Source: a virus. Taken from it: DNA of 23,994 nucleotides. The stretch lies in the IMG/VR virus record IMGVR_UViG_3300025872_000302, positions 1 through 23,994 of that record, one strand, 5' to 3'. Under the pieces are notes generated by a model, which was not told the origin of the DNA, ran no database searches, and saw nothing but the letters and a program-made list of their open reading frames with translations. A program made the position numbers and the translations under genes. Shown here one piece after another: positions 5,943-15,431 of this stretch (positions within the stretch are counted from its first letter, which is position 1; the number at the start of each line of letters is the position of its first letter).

Positions 5943-8092
5943 AACGGATACTCCTCTAGCGGGGTGTAGTTGTTGACAGTCGTGTCCCAGATGGCACCAC
6001 CCGCGCCTTCGCCGTGGAACTTGACGGTGATGCGATTGTCGACCAGCCACTTGTTCCACTGACCCAAGTCCTGCATCGCAGCAATCAGTTCGCCCGTCGT
6101 CAAGAATTGCTTGTCGGCTCCCAGCGTGATCTTCATCAGCGATTGCTTGATGTCTTCTTGCTTCACGTCTTCTGGGTAGAAGAAGTCATAGCCGTAGAAC
6201 TCGAAACGGCGGAAGCCCATCACAAACGCCAACATTGGAATGCGGGTCGCCGAGCAGGTACCACCCATCACGACCATGCCCCTGTCGAAGGACGCGGGCT
6301 TGGCTGCCAGAGTAGCTTGCGTATGTGCGTGCCACCCAAACAGTTGAGCGCCCTTGCTTTCGAGGTGCTTGCGTACTGACGGGTGCGTCATGGTCGCAAA
6401 CAGGACTTTGTCTTCGGGTCCCGCATCCGCGAACAGATCAGTTCTGATGATGCCGTGCGTGGACTTGCCGTCAACCGGGCGTGGGTCCAAGATGACAGTC
6501 CAATCAGGCGTGATGCCCGCGCGCTTCAGGGTGGGGAAGGCGTGCTTGACTGTAAACACCACCGCGCCCTTGGCTTGCCGCTCCTTGATTTCGTCTAGAT
6601 ACTTTTCGAGGGTCGGACCCGCGCTTACAAACAAAGCTACCTGTTCGTGCGCCTGATAGGAGCCGATCCAAGTTTTGAGGTTGGCAGCGTTATCAGCAAT
6701 ATGCTGCAATTGCTCGCCCTTGTCAACCGAATCTACAGGCTTTACTTGAATGCGCGTGCGAAGTTCTGGCATCTGATAGCCTTCGCGCACCACCAGCCCC
6801 AACGAGATGGTTTGCTTCAGACCCGCATAGCCGTCGCCGCTAGTGATCATGCGCTTCTGGCCAGCGACTTCCCCGAACACACGGCGCGGACCCTCGGGCG
6901 CACCCTCTTCCTCCTTGGCAATCACGTCATCGAATACCACGAAGGGCACGTGTGCTAGGTTGTCGTAGTCGGAGCGGGTCGTCTCATAGGAGTGACCGCC
7001 GTCGACGTAGGCGAAGGTGGCAGTCTTGACTACTTCCTTGGCGTTCGGTAACGTGACGAGGGTGTTGCCTTTCAGCAGGGTGTAGTCGAAGGTCAGGCCC
7101 TTGCGCGACATCATGCGGCTGTAGTTGTTGAGGCGGTTGCCTACAATCCAACTGCTGGCATGCGGCTTGGTGTGGCCTTCATGGGTGCGGTCGTTGCCGT
7201 CCTCGAAAGTGTCGAAGCCCACGTAGCTGACTTGCTTGAGGCCCGCAGCAAAAGCGCACTCGGCCATCTGGATCGCGCGGCTCCCATTCCACGTACCCAC
7301 TTCCACGATGTTCGCTTTGCCCGTCGCCTTGATGGACGCAGTCAGCAACTCACATAGCGTTTCGTATCGGGCGGGCGCCCCAAGCGCGGGGTTGGCGATG
7401 GTCTGCTTGTCGGGGCCTTTGTAATGGATCATATAGGCGCCCAAGAGCGATTGATGGAACGCATCCAGCCCAAGCGCACCCTCCGCTAAGTTCTTGACGA
7501 GCAGGCCGTGCGCCCGATGCAATATGACCAGCCTGTCGAGGACCGCGTTGTCGTGCGCCTTCTTGTAGTGGAACGCCTCGAAGCTATCGTACAGGCCCCA
7601 GTAATCGGCCAGCAGCGAAGCACCCTTGGGCGTAGCCAAGTTGAAGGCAAACCACGAACCCTCGCTTTCGGCGATGCCTTTCCTGTACAAGTACGTCAGG
7701 TGGGCGTTGTCGTCGAACAGCGACGAAAGTAGATTGTCGTCGACTGTACGCATGGTTTCGGTGTCGGCGTCAATGAAGCCAATCCAATCTAGCTGGGGCG
7801 TCACGCTAGATGCTAGGGCTACAGCCTTGAAGCAGTATTCGAGGGCCGGGCCATTCTTGGCATCAGCGCCCAAGCGCGCCTTCAGCTTCTGGAAGGACTT
7901 GGTTTCGTCCAGCGAGCGGAAGGTGACGCCTTCCAGGGAGGGCACATTGCCTTCGAGATCGTGGTGCCAAATTTCTAGCGAGATGTTGGAGGGCCAGAAC
8001 TTCAGGAAGGATTCAGCGAAGCGGCGACCATAGGTTTCCCAGCCGCCCGGCCCAATGGTGGTTACGATCTTAGCGTGCATTGTGGTAGGCAT
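5939..8092 (-). CDS. Tri-domain glycan protein: glycosyltransferase, methyltransferase, MptE/Maf-like
   Basis: 717 aa with three apparent modules. Residues 1-230 look like a GT-A glycosyltransferase (IVTTIGPGGWETYGRRF, with D108-A-D110 in WIGFIDADTE as the likely nucleotide-sugar/metal site). Residues 240-440 are a class I SAM methyltransferase of the Methyltransf_24 kind (IVEVGTWNGSRAIQMAE at 262-278, VGFDTF, AYVDGGHSYETTRSDY at 361-376, FDDV). Residues 480-640 resemble the DUF115/MptE-like domain of Maf flagellin glycosyltransferases (LFVSAGPTLEKYL, then GITPDWTVILDP, then GGTCSATRIPML and FYGYDFFY). Starts at 8092 or 8080 are both possible. It overlaps the upstream glycosyltransferase gene by up to 23 bp. 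A role in building or attaching a methylated glycan on host surface or virion proteins is inferred. No frameshift is seen. Confidence 0.75.
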   Translation of the reverse strand: MPTTMHAKIVTTIGPGGWETYGRRFAESFLKFWPSNISLEIWHHDLEGNVPSLEGVTFRSLDETKSFQKLKARLGADAKNGPALEYCFKAVALASSVTPQLDWIGFIDADTETMRTVDDNLLSSLFDDNAHLTYLYRKGIAESEGSWFAFNLATPKGASLLADYWGLYDSFEAFHYKKAHDNAVLDRLVILHRAHGLLVKNLAEGALGLDAFHQSLLGAYMIHYKGPDKQTIANPALGAPARYETLCELLTASIKATGKANIVEVGTWNGSRAIQMAECAFAAGLKQVSYVGFDTFEDGNDRTHEGHTKPHASSWIVGNRLNNYSRMMSRKGLTFDYTLLKGNTLVTLPNAKEVVKTATFAYVDGGHSYETTRSDYDNLAHVPFVVFDDVIAKEEEGAPEGPRRVFGEVAGQKRMITSGDGYAGLKQTISLGLVVREGYQMPELRTRIQVKPVDSVDKGEQLQHIADNAANLKTWIGSYQAHEQVALFVSAGPTLEKYLDEIKERQAKGAVVFTVKHAFPTLKRAGITPDWTVILDPRPVDGKSTHGIIRTDLFADAGPEDKVLFATMTHPSVRKHLESKGAQLFGWHAHTQATLAAKPASFDRGMVVMGGTCSATRIPMLAFVMGFRRFEFYGYDFFYPEDVKQEDIKQSLMKITLGADKQFLTTGELIAAMQDLGQWNKWLVDNRITVKFHGEGAGGAIWDTTVNNYTPLEEYPF

Positions 8093-8840
8093 CCGTTAGT
8101 TCGTTCGTCCAAAAGTTGTCAAAGGGTGTAGGCTCGCGGTCGACCATGCCCGGCGCCGGAGGCCCGAACGTGAAGTGGACTGCATTTACGGGGACGTTTT
8201 TGTTTTGGGCTTCCCGATCTAGGGCCGCGTCAGTGGTCGGGCTGTAGTTGGGAATCCAATGCCACGACTCTGAGAGGTAGCCGATGTCCGAGTCGCGCAA
8301 CCAGCCGAACGTGTGGAGGTGATTGCCGCTGGCTTCGTTGACCATCTCAACGGTGGGCAGCTTGTTGGACTTGAGATTCCACAACATGAGCGCCGACCAC
8401 ATCTTGCGCTTATAGCGGGACTGCACTTGACCATCCATCTTGACGGTCTTGTCAGGCTCGAAGTTGTGTGGTACCACCATGACCGTCTTGCTGGAGTCAG
8501 CTTCTTGGAGCAGCTTATGAATGTCGTCGAGCCACAGCCAATCGCAATCGGTGAAGAGCGCCCAATCTGTGACGCCGTCCAGCTTAGCGACGATGGGAGT
8601 GAGGAAGCGCGTGTGCGAGAACTGTACACTGAATGGCTTGCCGTCACGCTCGTCGGTGTAGGTGCCATCCTCATTGACTCGCCATGGACGGTCGAACAAT
8701 TGGCGGCGGCGCAGGTCGATGTGTTCTAGGCGCTTGACTTCAACGGGCTTGCTGGCATAGGCACGGACAGACGCCTCGGTAACTCGCAGTGCGTCCGGCT
8801 CTCTGTGATCTACGCCAATGTAGTAGGCAAAATTTGGCAT
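8070..8840 (-). CDS. GT-A type glycosyltransferase, 256 aa
   Basis: The N-terminus (YIGVDHREPDALRVTEASVR) and the D98-C-D100 motif in WALFTDCDWLW are typical of a GT-A nucleotide-diphospho-sugar transferase, GT8-like in style. The region KMWSALMLWN (146-155), the GYLSESWHWIPNY block (187-199) and a late histidine (H222 in AVHFTFG) fit acceptor and metal sites. There is no signal peptide or membrane helix, so the enzyme is cytoplasmic. It is the first gene of a two-gene unit with the tri-domain protein and has its own promoter upstream. Sugar and acceptor are unknown; tail or capsid proteins, DNA bases or host glycans are all possible. Confidence 0.75.
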   Translation of the reverse strand: MPNFAYYIGVDHREPDALRVTEASVRAYASKPVEVKRLEHIDLRRRQLFDRPWRVNEDGTYTDERDGKPFSVQFSHTRFLTPIVAKLDGVTDWALFTDCDWLWLDDIHKLLQEADSSKTVMVVPHNFEPDKTVKMDGQVQSRYKRKMWSALMLWNLKSNKLPTVEMVNEASGNHLHTFGWLRDSDIGYLSESWHWIPNYSPTTDAALDREAQNKNVPVNAVHFTFGPPAPGMVDREPTPFDNFWTNELTDAYHNAR

Positions 8841-8846
8841 GACGAC

Positions 8847-8875
8847 AGGATAATATTCTTGCCGTCATTTGTCAA
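8847..8875 (-). promoter_or_regulatory. Sigma70-like promoter for the glycosyltransferase unit, TTGACA-17-TATCCT
   Basis: Read on the minus strand, a perfect -35 TTGACA is at 8875-8870, a 17 bp spacer follows, and the -10 TATCCT is at 8852-8847 (4 of 6). It sits in the 39 bp gap between the giant gene and the glycosyltransferase gene. Expected transcription start is about 8840, the A of the ATG, so this message may also be leaderless. No clear ribosome site is present between -10 and ATG. Confidence 0.55.
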
Positions 8876-8880
8876 CAAAT
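8867..8880. promoter_or_regulatory. 14 bp palindrome over the -35 box (candidate operator)
   Basis: ATTTGT-CA-ACAAAT is a perfect 6 bp inverted repeat with a 2 bp centre. It covers the whole -35 hexamer of the glycosyltransferase promoter and touches the stop codon of the giant gene. Its place is right for a repressor site, but a 12 bp core of the same sequence also occurs inside coding DNA at 12633-12644, so chance is possible. Confidence 0.35.
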
Positions 8881-11800
8881 TACTCAGGTTTATTGCGCCA
8901 CAGTAGGGCCTGCGTTTGGCGTTCGATTTCAGGGCGCATAGCCACTGGAGCGCGACGCTGCATTATGGCTTGGCTTGGCATGCCCAGGAAGTCGTTCACT
9001 GCGCGCGTTTCGATGGCTGTCGTGTTCAGATTGATGCGACGATCCAGCGGCTTGCCATCTTGTTCTCGGACAATCTCAGCGACACGGGTGCGGAACTTTT
9101 CGAGTTCACGGGCAGCCCTAGTCATATCGCCATCGCGCCGTGCGTCAAGGCTGTTGGTCAAATACTTGGCCAGTTCCTTGTTGGCTTTCTCGGTGGGTTC
9201 GCGCATCTGTCGGCTGATTTCCTCGGACAGCGTAGCCGCTTCCCGCAAGTTGACAAGTTCAGGAGCCGGGAAGCCGACGGCCTGACGTAGCGCAGCAGGG
9301 AAGTTGGTGGTTTCGTTGTAGCTACGAAGGATGTCAGGCGTAAGCATGCGGTTGCCTTGCAGCGTGCGCTGCTCCTCGTTTACGTAAAGGTTGGCACCAC
9401 GAATGACGTTGCCCACGGCGCGCGGCATGACGACGGCGGCAGCATTCCAGTAGTCACCGTTCGCAATGTACTCGGGCATGCGGCTCAGGTAGGCTTCGGC
9501 AAGCCCGCCGACAGGACCCATCATCCCGAAAATCGAAAGCGGGGATATTTCTTGGAATGGTACGGGGTCAATTTTCATGCGGTTGGCAAGAGAGGCGCCG
9601 CCGTAAGCATGGGGCACACCGCGAAGCACGGCTTCAGCAAAGCGCCCGCCGCCGAGCCAGATGCGTGCGTCAGCATCAAAGTTCTGCGCGCCCTTGAACA
9701 GTTTGGCTGCCAGCTTCTCAAGCAGTTCCTTGGTGAAGTCAGCGCCCGGCAGGCCCCATACACCCGCCAGCAGAACAAGCGGGCCGACCATGCCCATCAT
9801 GCCGACAAAGCCAGCACGCGCCATGAACGGGTCCACTTTGTAGATACCTTCCAAAAGCATGGCGCCGTGACGCACATACTGTTCGATCATCTTGAGCGGG
9901 AACGACATAAACTGCGTAGCCACTTCAGCGCCCGGCGAGAAGCGTTGAATGTAAGCGCGGTCTTCCTTCGAAGTCAGGAACTGCGTATCAAAGACCTTGC
10001 CCATTGCGTAGCTGTAGGGGTCTGTGTAGCCTGTATTGTCAGCACGATTACCACGTTCGATTACTTTTGGGTCGGACTTAGCGAGGCGGTAGGCGGCAAG
10101 GAAGGTGGTCAACCTGTTGACTTCCTCGATGGCTTGCATAGGCTTGCCAAGGAAATTGGTCAGCTTGTTGAGAGTCCGGGCAGTGCCAGGAGCATTCTTT
10201 ACGCCAGCCTTACGTAGCCCTTCAGCAGTGAATTGCCCGCGACTTTCATTTGTGTAAACCGGGCTGAACACACCTTCGCGGGCGGCGCGTGTAACAGCGT
10301 CAGCTTCGTCACCCTTCAAAACTTTGCTGACGGTAGCCTTAGTAAACTGTGTTTCGCCACTCAACAGCTTGCCCAAGTCTTTGTTGAGAAGGACAGTGTT
10401 GTAGGCAGATGCCAGGAACTTGGAGGCACCCAGACCACCGTCACGGATCAGCATTGGAAGCGTTGTCTGGAAAGGCTGAGTCGCGTTTACGAGGGCAGTG
10501 TCAACGGCGGCTCCCAGATACATGAAGAATGCTGCACCGCGCGCGGCACCGAATGCTTCAGTTGGAGTTGTAGCATAGTCGCGCAGATCGTTCAAGAAGT
10601 TCTTATCGTTGAACGACAGATTTTCCAGGGACTTGTTCCACTCATCTTGGGTGTAGCGACGAGCTTGTATTTTGGCAACAGACATTGCGTACTGGGGCAG
10701 CACGTCCAGCACGTAGCTGGTTTCGTTATCGGGCGTAACCGCGCGCAGGATGTCTTGGTTGGGGCGGAACAGACGGTCAAGGCTGGCCTTGTCGATTTCC
10801 TTCTGCATCTTAGCAATCACTTGCTGGCCGTTTTTGCCCACCACCCCAATCAGTTGCTGCAAATACTCAGCAATGAAGTCACCCTGCTCGCGAAGCTTCT
10901 GGGCCTTCTGGTCGTTGGTGAATTGCTGGCCGCGCTCCATAATGGTATGGGTGGCGGCGCTAGGGAATTCCTTGCGGAGTTCCGCGATGGCTGCCTTTTC
11001 GGGATCAGCAAAACCGCGCAGCTTTTGCGCCATGTTCAGGGGCGTGTAGGGAATCAGACGCACGATGTCCTTGGCGCCACCGGCTCCCTTCTTGTAGGCA
11101 GCGACGAAGTGCGTGCCGCGTGCGATTTGCGGGAAGTAGTATGGGTTGCGAAGACGGTCGATCTCCTGCATTTTGCGGAAACCTTCGGGCGACGCGGCTG
11201 CCAGTTCCTTTGAGGGGATTTCCCACAGGTGTACACGGCCATGCTTGTCCCAGAAATTTTCGAGGCGGGCACGTTCGGCAGGCGCTTTACCTTCGTCGGG
11301 TAGGAAATATTTCATAACAAAGGCTTCTTGCAAATAGTCAAATGCACGCTGGCCCATGTCGAACATGCCTTGCAGAGCGGTCTTCTCTTCTGCTGTCAGG
11401 TTCTTGGTGTCAGGCTGTTTGCGTGTGCGGGAAGCAACTTCAGCAACGCGCGTAATCTTGGCGCGGGACTCAGGCGATAGACGCGCGGCGGGGGCCAGCA
11501 TCTCAACTAGCTCGTCCGAAGCTTCTTGGGTGCGGGTGTACATGTTCCGCATGGCTTCTGAAGCGGCACGCAAGGCGGGCTTGACTTTGCCCATAGTCAT
11601 GATACCAGAAGAGAACCACTTGAATACGCCCGTGATCTGATCGTCCATTGCTTGCTTGACAATCTTGTGGGCTTTGTTGGTATCGGTAGGAAGATGTGGC
11701 GAAGCCAGCGACTGCTGCACTGTTTGGGCATCAATGGTTGGATCGGCATCAGATGCTGAAGCGAGGCCAGACTGCTTGAGGATTTTGCCGTCACGATAGC

Positions 11801-14800
11801 CCTTGATGAAATCCTCGACAGCGCGGTCAGGCAGGGCTTGGCTACCGAAAGACGCAACAATCTTGCGATAGCCGTCGGCAATCTTCTTGAAAAACTTTTC
11901 TACTAAGCCGCGCGGAACCTCGTTGGTAACGGCCCACTTAGCTACGTTGTCAGCAAACCATTCTTGGAAGCTACGCAAATAACTATTGTCGATGTCTTTG
12001 AAGGGGGTATTAAGCATAGCGGCATTAACTTCGCGCAGCCTGATAGCCCGAGCGGGTGTACGAAGTTCCCCAAAAAATTCGCCTAGTGTCTGGCCTTCGG
12101 CTTTCTTCAAGAAGTTTTGGAAAGCATCCCGCACAGCCTGTTGAGTTGCAGCAGGCGCCCTGTTGAAAGCATCGTATTGGAAGTAGTGACCAATTTCGTG
12201 AGCGAGTGCCTCCATTTGTATTTCTGGTGAACGCGTAGTATCCACCATAATAACCACATCTTTGATGCCGGGGTTACTAAAGTAAATGCCCTGCGTAGTA
12301 GGTGACTGTGATCCGGCAGTACGTACAAAATTATATCTGCCGTACAACTTGTATTCGTCAGTAAAACCTGGGCGCTCGGCATCCTGTTTTGAAACAAAGA
12401 TGACATTTGAATTTGTCAACTTCAGTTCTTGGAGAAGCTTCTTGCCATAGTTGACAAGGTTCTTAGGCATGCTTCGGGTGGCAACAATTTGTTCGTTGAC
12501 AAACGGGCCTGCCGGATTATCTTTGGCAAGCTGCTCCAAGTTAAGGCGGCGCTCCTCAATTTTCTGAACGACGCGAGTAAGGTCTTCAGTGGTCAGGTAG
12601 CTCCCAGGAGGAACCCCCGTCGGCTTATTGTTTTTGTCAACAAAGTTGTCAATGCCGAAAGCATATGCTTTTGCATTTGGGTTGTTGCTAACGAAATAGT
12701 AGCGGAGGCTGCCGTTATTTTGATCGGGATGCTCGACAATACCTACCTTAGCATCCTGATAAATAATTTCGCCGCCCCTCAGAAAAGGGCGTTTGCCTAA
12801 AGCTACAGTGGTGTTGCTTTCGTAGGAGGGCGGCAATTGAGGTGGCGCAATCGGCGGGGCCTTCGGCGCAGGTGCAGCTTTAGGCTTGGCTTTCGGTGCA
12901 GGCGGAGGGGGCGCGGCTTTTGGTTGGGGTGCCGGAGCTTGCTTGGGGGCATCCACGTCACGCCACTTTAGGCGCCCGATACCGTCAACCAAACCTAGCT
13001 TGGTCGCCTGCTCATTAACAAAGCGCCCTTGTGCTTCTGAGAAGGGTATGTTATTTTCACGGAAAAGCTGCTGCCACTTCTTCCACGACATGACTTCGCG
13101 GGGGCTGCGGTTCTGCGTCAGACGTTGCAAAAGTTGCGGACCTTGCACCGGGTCACTAAGAAGCTGCTGAAGCTGGGCAGTACGCTGTAGTTCGGGCGCC
13201 CGCGCAATACCTAGCAGCGTTCCAAGCGGGTCTTCGGTGGGGCGGAAACCCGGAGCCGGAGTGACAGTCTCACGCAATTCCGTTTGCCCGCCGGGAGTTG
13301 TAACGCCTGCCGGAGCGGTAATGCCAGTGAGTTGCTCGATGCGCCGTGCCTGCTGCCCCGCAAAAGCGTTTTCAATTTCACGCATAAATTGCTGGCGCAT
13401 CGCAGGGTCTTGCGGCCAAATGTTTTGCAGAGTAGCAGCATTCTGGCTGCCCACTATGTTGATGAGTTCTGGTGAGAGCGCCAGTTCAGGATTGCGGCGG
13501 CGTTCAGCAGCCAACTGACTTTGCTTTTCGCGCGTGCCAATGTAGTCGTTGAAGAGATTGGCAACAGTGGGATCGGGGCGATTGCCAAACTTTGCTTGGT
13601 AGTCAGTAAGTTCTTGCTGGGTAAGGCCGCGATACTCACCTCCCAGGAACTGGCTGATCTTTTGGAGCGCGGGCACCTCTGTATTAAGGTATTCGCCGCT
13701 ACCCAAAAATTCACCGACGCGCCTGCCCACTTCTTGTTGCGCGGTTTCAGGAGCCTGACGCACAAGCCCTGCCAAGCCTGGGAACTCTGCGGCACCAGCT
13801 TCACCCTCGCGGCGAAGACCACGTTCACCGGGCTGCTGAAGGACACGCCCCTCGCGACGAGCTTTGATAGCTTCGAGAGTTTCGATGTCGCGCCCGGTTA
13901 CGCCGTAGGTTCCGCGCCCCTCATCGCCTTCAATAAGAAAGCCGTTTCTTTTCAAGGCTTCTAGTTGCTGCTTGACGAAGCCGATTTCTTTTTTGGTGGG
14001 AGCGTCAGCTTCAGGGCCGAGGCGCGCCAAAGCTTGGTTGGTGATGTCCTGAGCATTAAAGCTGCCAATGTTCAAGCCTGCTTGAGGGTCCTTAGCTGCT
14101 TCCAAAATGCGCTGCATGAACTGAACAGCCTGACCGTCGCGCACTTCACGAACTTGCATTTTGCCTTTTGCGTCCGGTTCTTCAAACGTGCGGATGGCTT
14201 TGGTTGCCATGAACTCGCCCAGTTCGTTTTGGCGGATTTTATTTACTTGGTCGCGATAATCTTGCTGCTGATAACGATTTGCCAATATAACAGCACCCTC
14301 GTCATCAATATCAAAACGGGGCGCAAACTCCGGCCTGCTTGCAAAGAATTGACGTGCCTCTTCGCCCGTGCTAAAAGGAGTCGGCGCAGGAGGCAACAAA
14401 GACGGCTCGGGCGGTTCTGCTTGGACGGGCGCGGTTTCGCCTTCAGCGGGAAGCTGGGGACCGTAGCCTGCGCGACTTTCCAATTCAGCACGGGCACGGG
14501 CCGGATCGCGCGCACCACTGACGCCGCCCAGCGCACCACCACCAATGGAACCTAGAGCAGCATCGAGCAAAACCCTGTCAGCACGATTGGCAACATCGAA
14601 GTTACCGGAGGCAAGCGCAGCAGTAGTTTCGCGGGCAGCACCGCCAACAGCTTCGCTACCACCTTCGAGGGCAATGCCTGCCAAGGTGCCGCGTGCGGCT
14701 GCTGATTGGGCACTGCGATTGCTTATCTGAATTAAGCCTTCAGCAGTTTCACGGCGCAGTGTCCTGCCAAGTGCCCTTGAAATCAAAGCACCTGCGGCGC

Positions 14801-15431
14801 CACCTTCGCCAGCACCAATGAGACCGCCAACCCCTACAGCCAAACGCCGTGCTGTGTCGGGGTCCACGTTCGGTTCGTTCTTAAGCAAGCCTTCAAGCTC
14901 GCTGGTAGAAGATAGCGCGCCCGTAAGAATGGACGTACCCAAGCCGACAGCACCCGCCAAACCTGCGCCCGCGCCCAAGCCCGCTACGCCCAATGCTGCC
15001 GCTACAGGCAATGCAACAGAACCCGCGAGCGACCCCGCCGCCGTACCAATAGCAGCAGGAATAGCCTCAGTGGGGCGGCTGACAACCTGACTCAGAAAAT
15101 CACGGAAGCCTTCAAATCCGCGTGTTTCAAGTGCAGGCTCACCGCTAACGGTCTGGCCCAGGTTACGCAGAGTTTCTTGGCCGGGCAGCCCGACAGTCTC
15201 AGCATAAGGCGCCGCACCAGATATTTGTGAGCCTAGCGCGCCTCGTGCCGAACTAACAAAGCTGGAACCCAGGCCCGTTAGTGGGCGACTTTCGTTCCAC
15301 TTGGCGAAGCCTTCTGGGTCGGATTGCCTGAAGTAATCGCGAGCCTTAGAGATAACTTCGGAACGCTTGTCTTCGGGCGCTTCGATTTCGACAATCTGGC
15401 CATTAGGCAGCGGGATTTCAAATAGCGGCAT
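8880..15431 (-). CDS. Giant polyvalent/ejection protein with zinc metallopeptidase motif, 2183 aa
   Basis: Probably an internal virion protein ejected with the DNA, judged by size, place in the late operon and domain style. Residues 124-220 are Gly/Ala-rich hydrophobic segments that could insert in a membrane. Residues 340-830 are helical and charged. A Pro/Ala/Lys linker lies at about 828-868. A zincin-type site follows: HEIGH at 1078-1082 with E1157 in FQEWFADN as the likely third ligand, a pattern known from phage polyvalent proteins. The C-terminal half has hydrophobic stretches near 1624-1660 and 1873-1895. A region at about 1750-1855 (GKPMQAIEEVNRLTTFLAAY and FMSFPLKMIEQYVRHG) recalls large-polyvalent-protein domains such as LPD38. 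No transglycosylase domain was recognised. It starts by TAATG overlap with the 299 aa gene. Confidence 0.75.
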   Translation of the reverse strand: MPLFEIPLPNGQIVEIEAPEDKRSEVISKARDYFRQSDPEGFAKWNESRPLTGLGSSFVSSARGALGSQISGAAPYAETVGLPGQETLRNLGQTVSGEPALETRGFEGFRDFLSQVVSRPTEAIPAAIGTAAGSLAGSVALPVAAALGVAGLGAGAGLAGAVGLGTSILTGALSSTSELEGLLKNEPNVDPDTARRLAVGVGGLIGAGEGGAAGALISRALGRTLRRETAEGLIQISNRSAQSAAARGTLAGIALEGGSEAVGGAARETTAALASGNFDVANRADRVLLDAALGSIGGGALGGVSGARDPARARAELESRAGYGPQLPAEGETAPVQAEPPEPSLLPPAPTPFSTGEEARQFFASRPEFAPRFDIDDEGAVILANRYQQQDYRDQVNKIRQNELGEFMATKAIRTFEEPDAKGKMQVREVRDGQAVQFMQRILEAAKDPQAGLNIGSFNAQDITNQALARLGPEADAPTKKEIGFVKQQLEALKRNGFLIEGDEGRGTYGVTGRDIETLEAIKARREGRVLQQPGERGLRREGEAGAAEFPGLAGLVRQAPETAQQEVGRRVGEFLGSGEYLNTEVPALQKISQFLGGEYRGLTQQELTDYQAKFGNRPDPTVANLFNDYIGTREKQSQLAAERRRNPELALSPELINIVGSQNAATLQNIWPQDPAMRQQFMREIENAFAGQQARRIEQLTGITAPAGVTTPGGQTELRETVTPAPGFRPTEDPLGTLLGIARAPELQRTAQLQQLLSDPVQGPQLLQRLTQNRSPREVMSWKKWQQLFRENNIPFSEAQGRFVNEQATKLGLVDGIGRLKWRDVDAPKQAPAPQPKAAPPPPAPKAKPKAAPAPKAPPIAPPQLPPSYESNTTVALGKRPFLRGGEIIYQDAKVGIVEHPDQNNGSLRYYFVSNNPNAKAYAFGIDNFVDKNNKPTGVPPGSYLTTEDLTRVVQKIEERRLNLEQLAKDNPAGPFVNEQIVATRSMPKNLVNYGKKLLQELKLTNSNVIFVSKQDAERPGFTDEYKLYGRYNFVRTAGSQSPTTQGIYFSNPGIKDVVIMVDTTRSPEIQMEALAHEIGHYFQYDAFNRAPAATQQAVRDAFQNFLKKAEGQTLGEFFGELRTPARAIRLREVNAAMLNTPFKDIDNSYLRSFQEWFADNVAKWAVTNEVPRGLVEKFFKKIADGYRKIVASFGSQALPDRAVEDFIKGYRDGKILKQSGLASASDADPTIDAQTVQQSLASPHLPTDTNKAHKIVKQAMDDQITGVFKWFSSGIMTMGKVKPALRAASEAMRNMYTRTQEASDELVEMLAPAARLSPESRAKITRVAEVASRTRKQPDTKNLTAEEKTALQGMFDMGQRAFDYLQEAFVMKYFLPDEGKAPAERARLENFWDKHGRVHLWEIPSKELAAASPEGFRKMQEIDRLRNPYYFPQIARGTHFVAAYKKGAGGAKDIVRLIPYTPLNMAQKLRGFADPEKAAIAELRKEFPSAATHTIMERGQQFTNDQKAQKLREQGDFIAEYLQQLIGVVGKNGQQVIAKMQKEIDKASLDRLFRPNQDILRAVTPDNETSYVLDVLPQYAMSVAKIQARRYTQDEWNKSLENLSFNDKNFLNDLRDYATTPTEAFGAARGAAFFMYLGAAVDTALVNATQPFQTTLPMLIRDGGLGASKFLASAYNTVLLNKDLGKLLSGETQFTKATVSKVLKGDEADAVTRAAREGVFSPVYTNESRGQFTAEGLRKAGVKNAPGTARTLNKLTNFLGKPMQAIEEVNRLTTFLAAYRLAKSDPKVIERGNRADNTGYTDPYSYAMGKVFDTQFLTSKEDRAYIQRFSPGAEVATQFMSFPLKMIEQYVRHGAMLLEGIYKVDPFMARAGFVGMMGMVGPLVLLAGVWGLPGADFTKELLEKLAAKLFKGAQNFDADARIWLGGGRFAEAVLRGVPHAYGGASLANRMKIDPVPFQEISPLSIFGMMGPVGGLAEAYLSRMPEYIANGDYWNAAAVVMPRAVGNVIRGANLYVNEEQRTLQGNRMLTPDILRSYNETTNFPAALRQAVGFPAPELVNLREAATLSEEISRQMREPTEKANKELAKYLTNSLDARRDGDMTRAARELEKFRTRVAEIVREQDGKPLDRRINLNTTAIETRAVNDFLGMPSQAIMQRRAPVAMRPEIERQTQALLWRNKPE

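Noticed and set aside
12330-12335. Minus-strand TATAAT inside the giant gene
   Set aside because: No -35 match at 16-18 bp and no gene start downstream.
12633-12644. Second copy of TTTGTCAACAAA, the core of the palindrome at 8867-8880
   Set aside because: It lies inside conserved coding DNA of the giant gene with no gene start nearby and no good -10 box, so it is probably chance in AT-rich codons.
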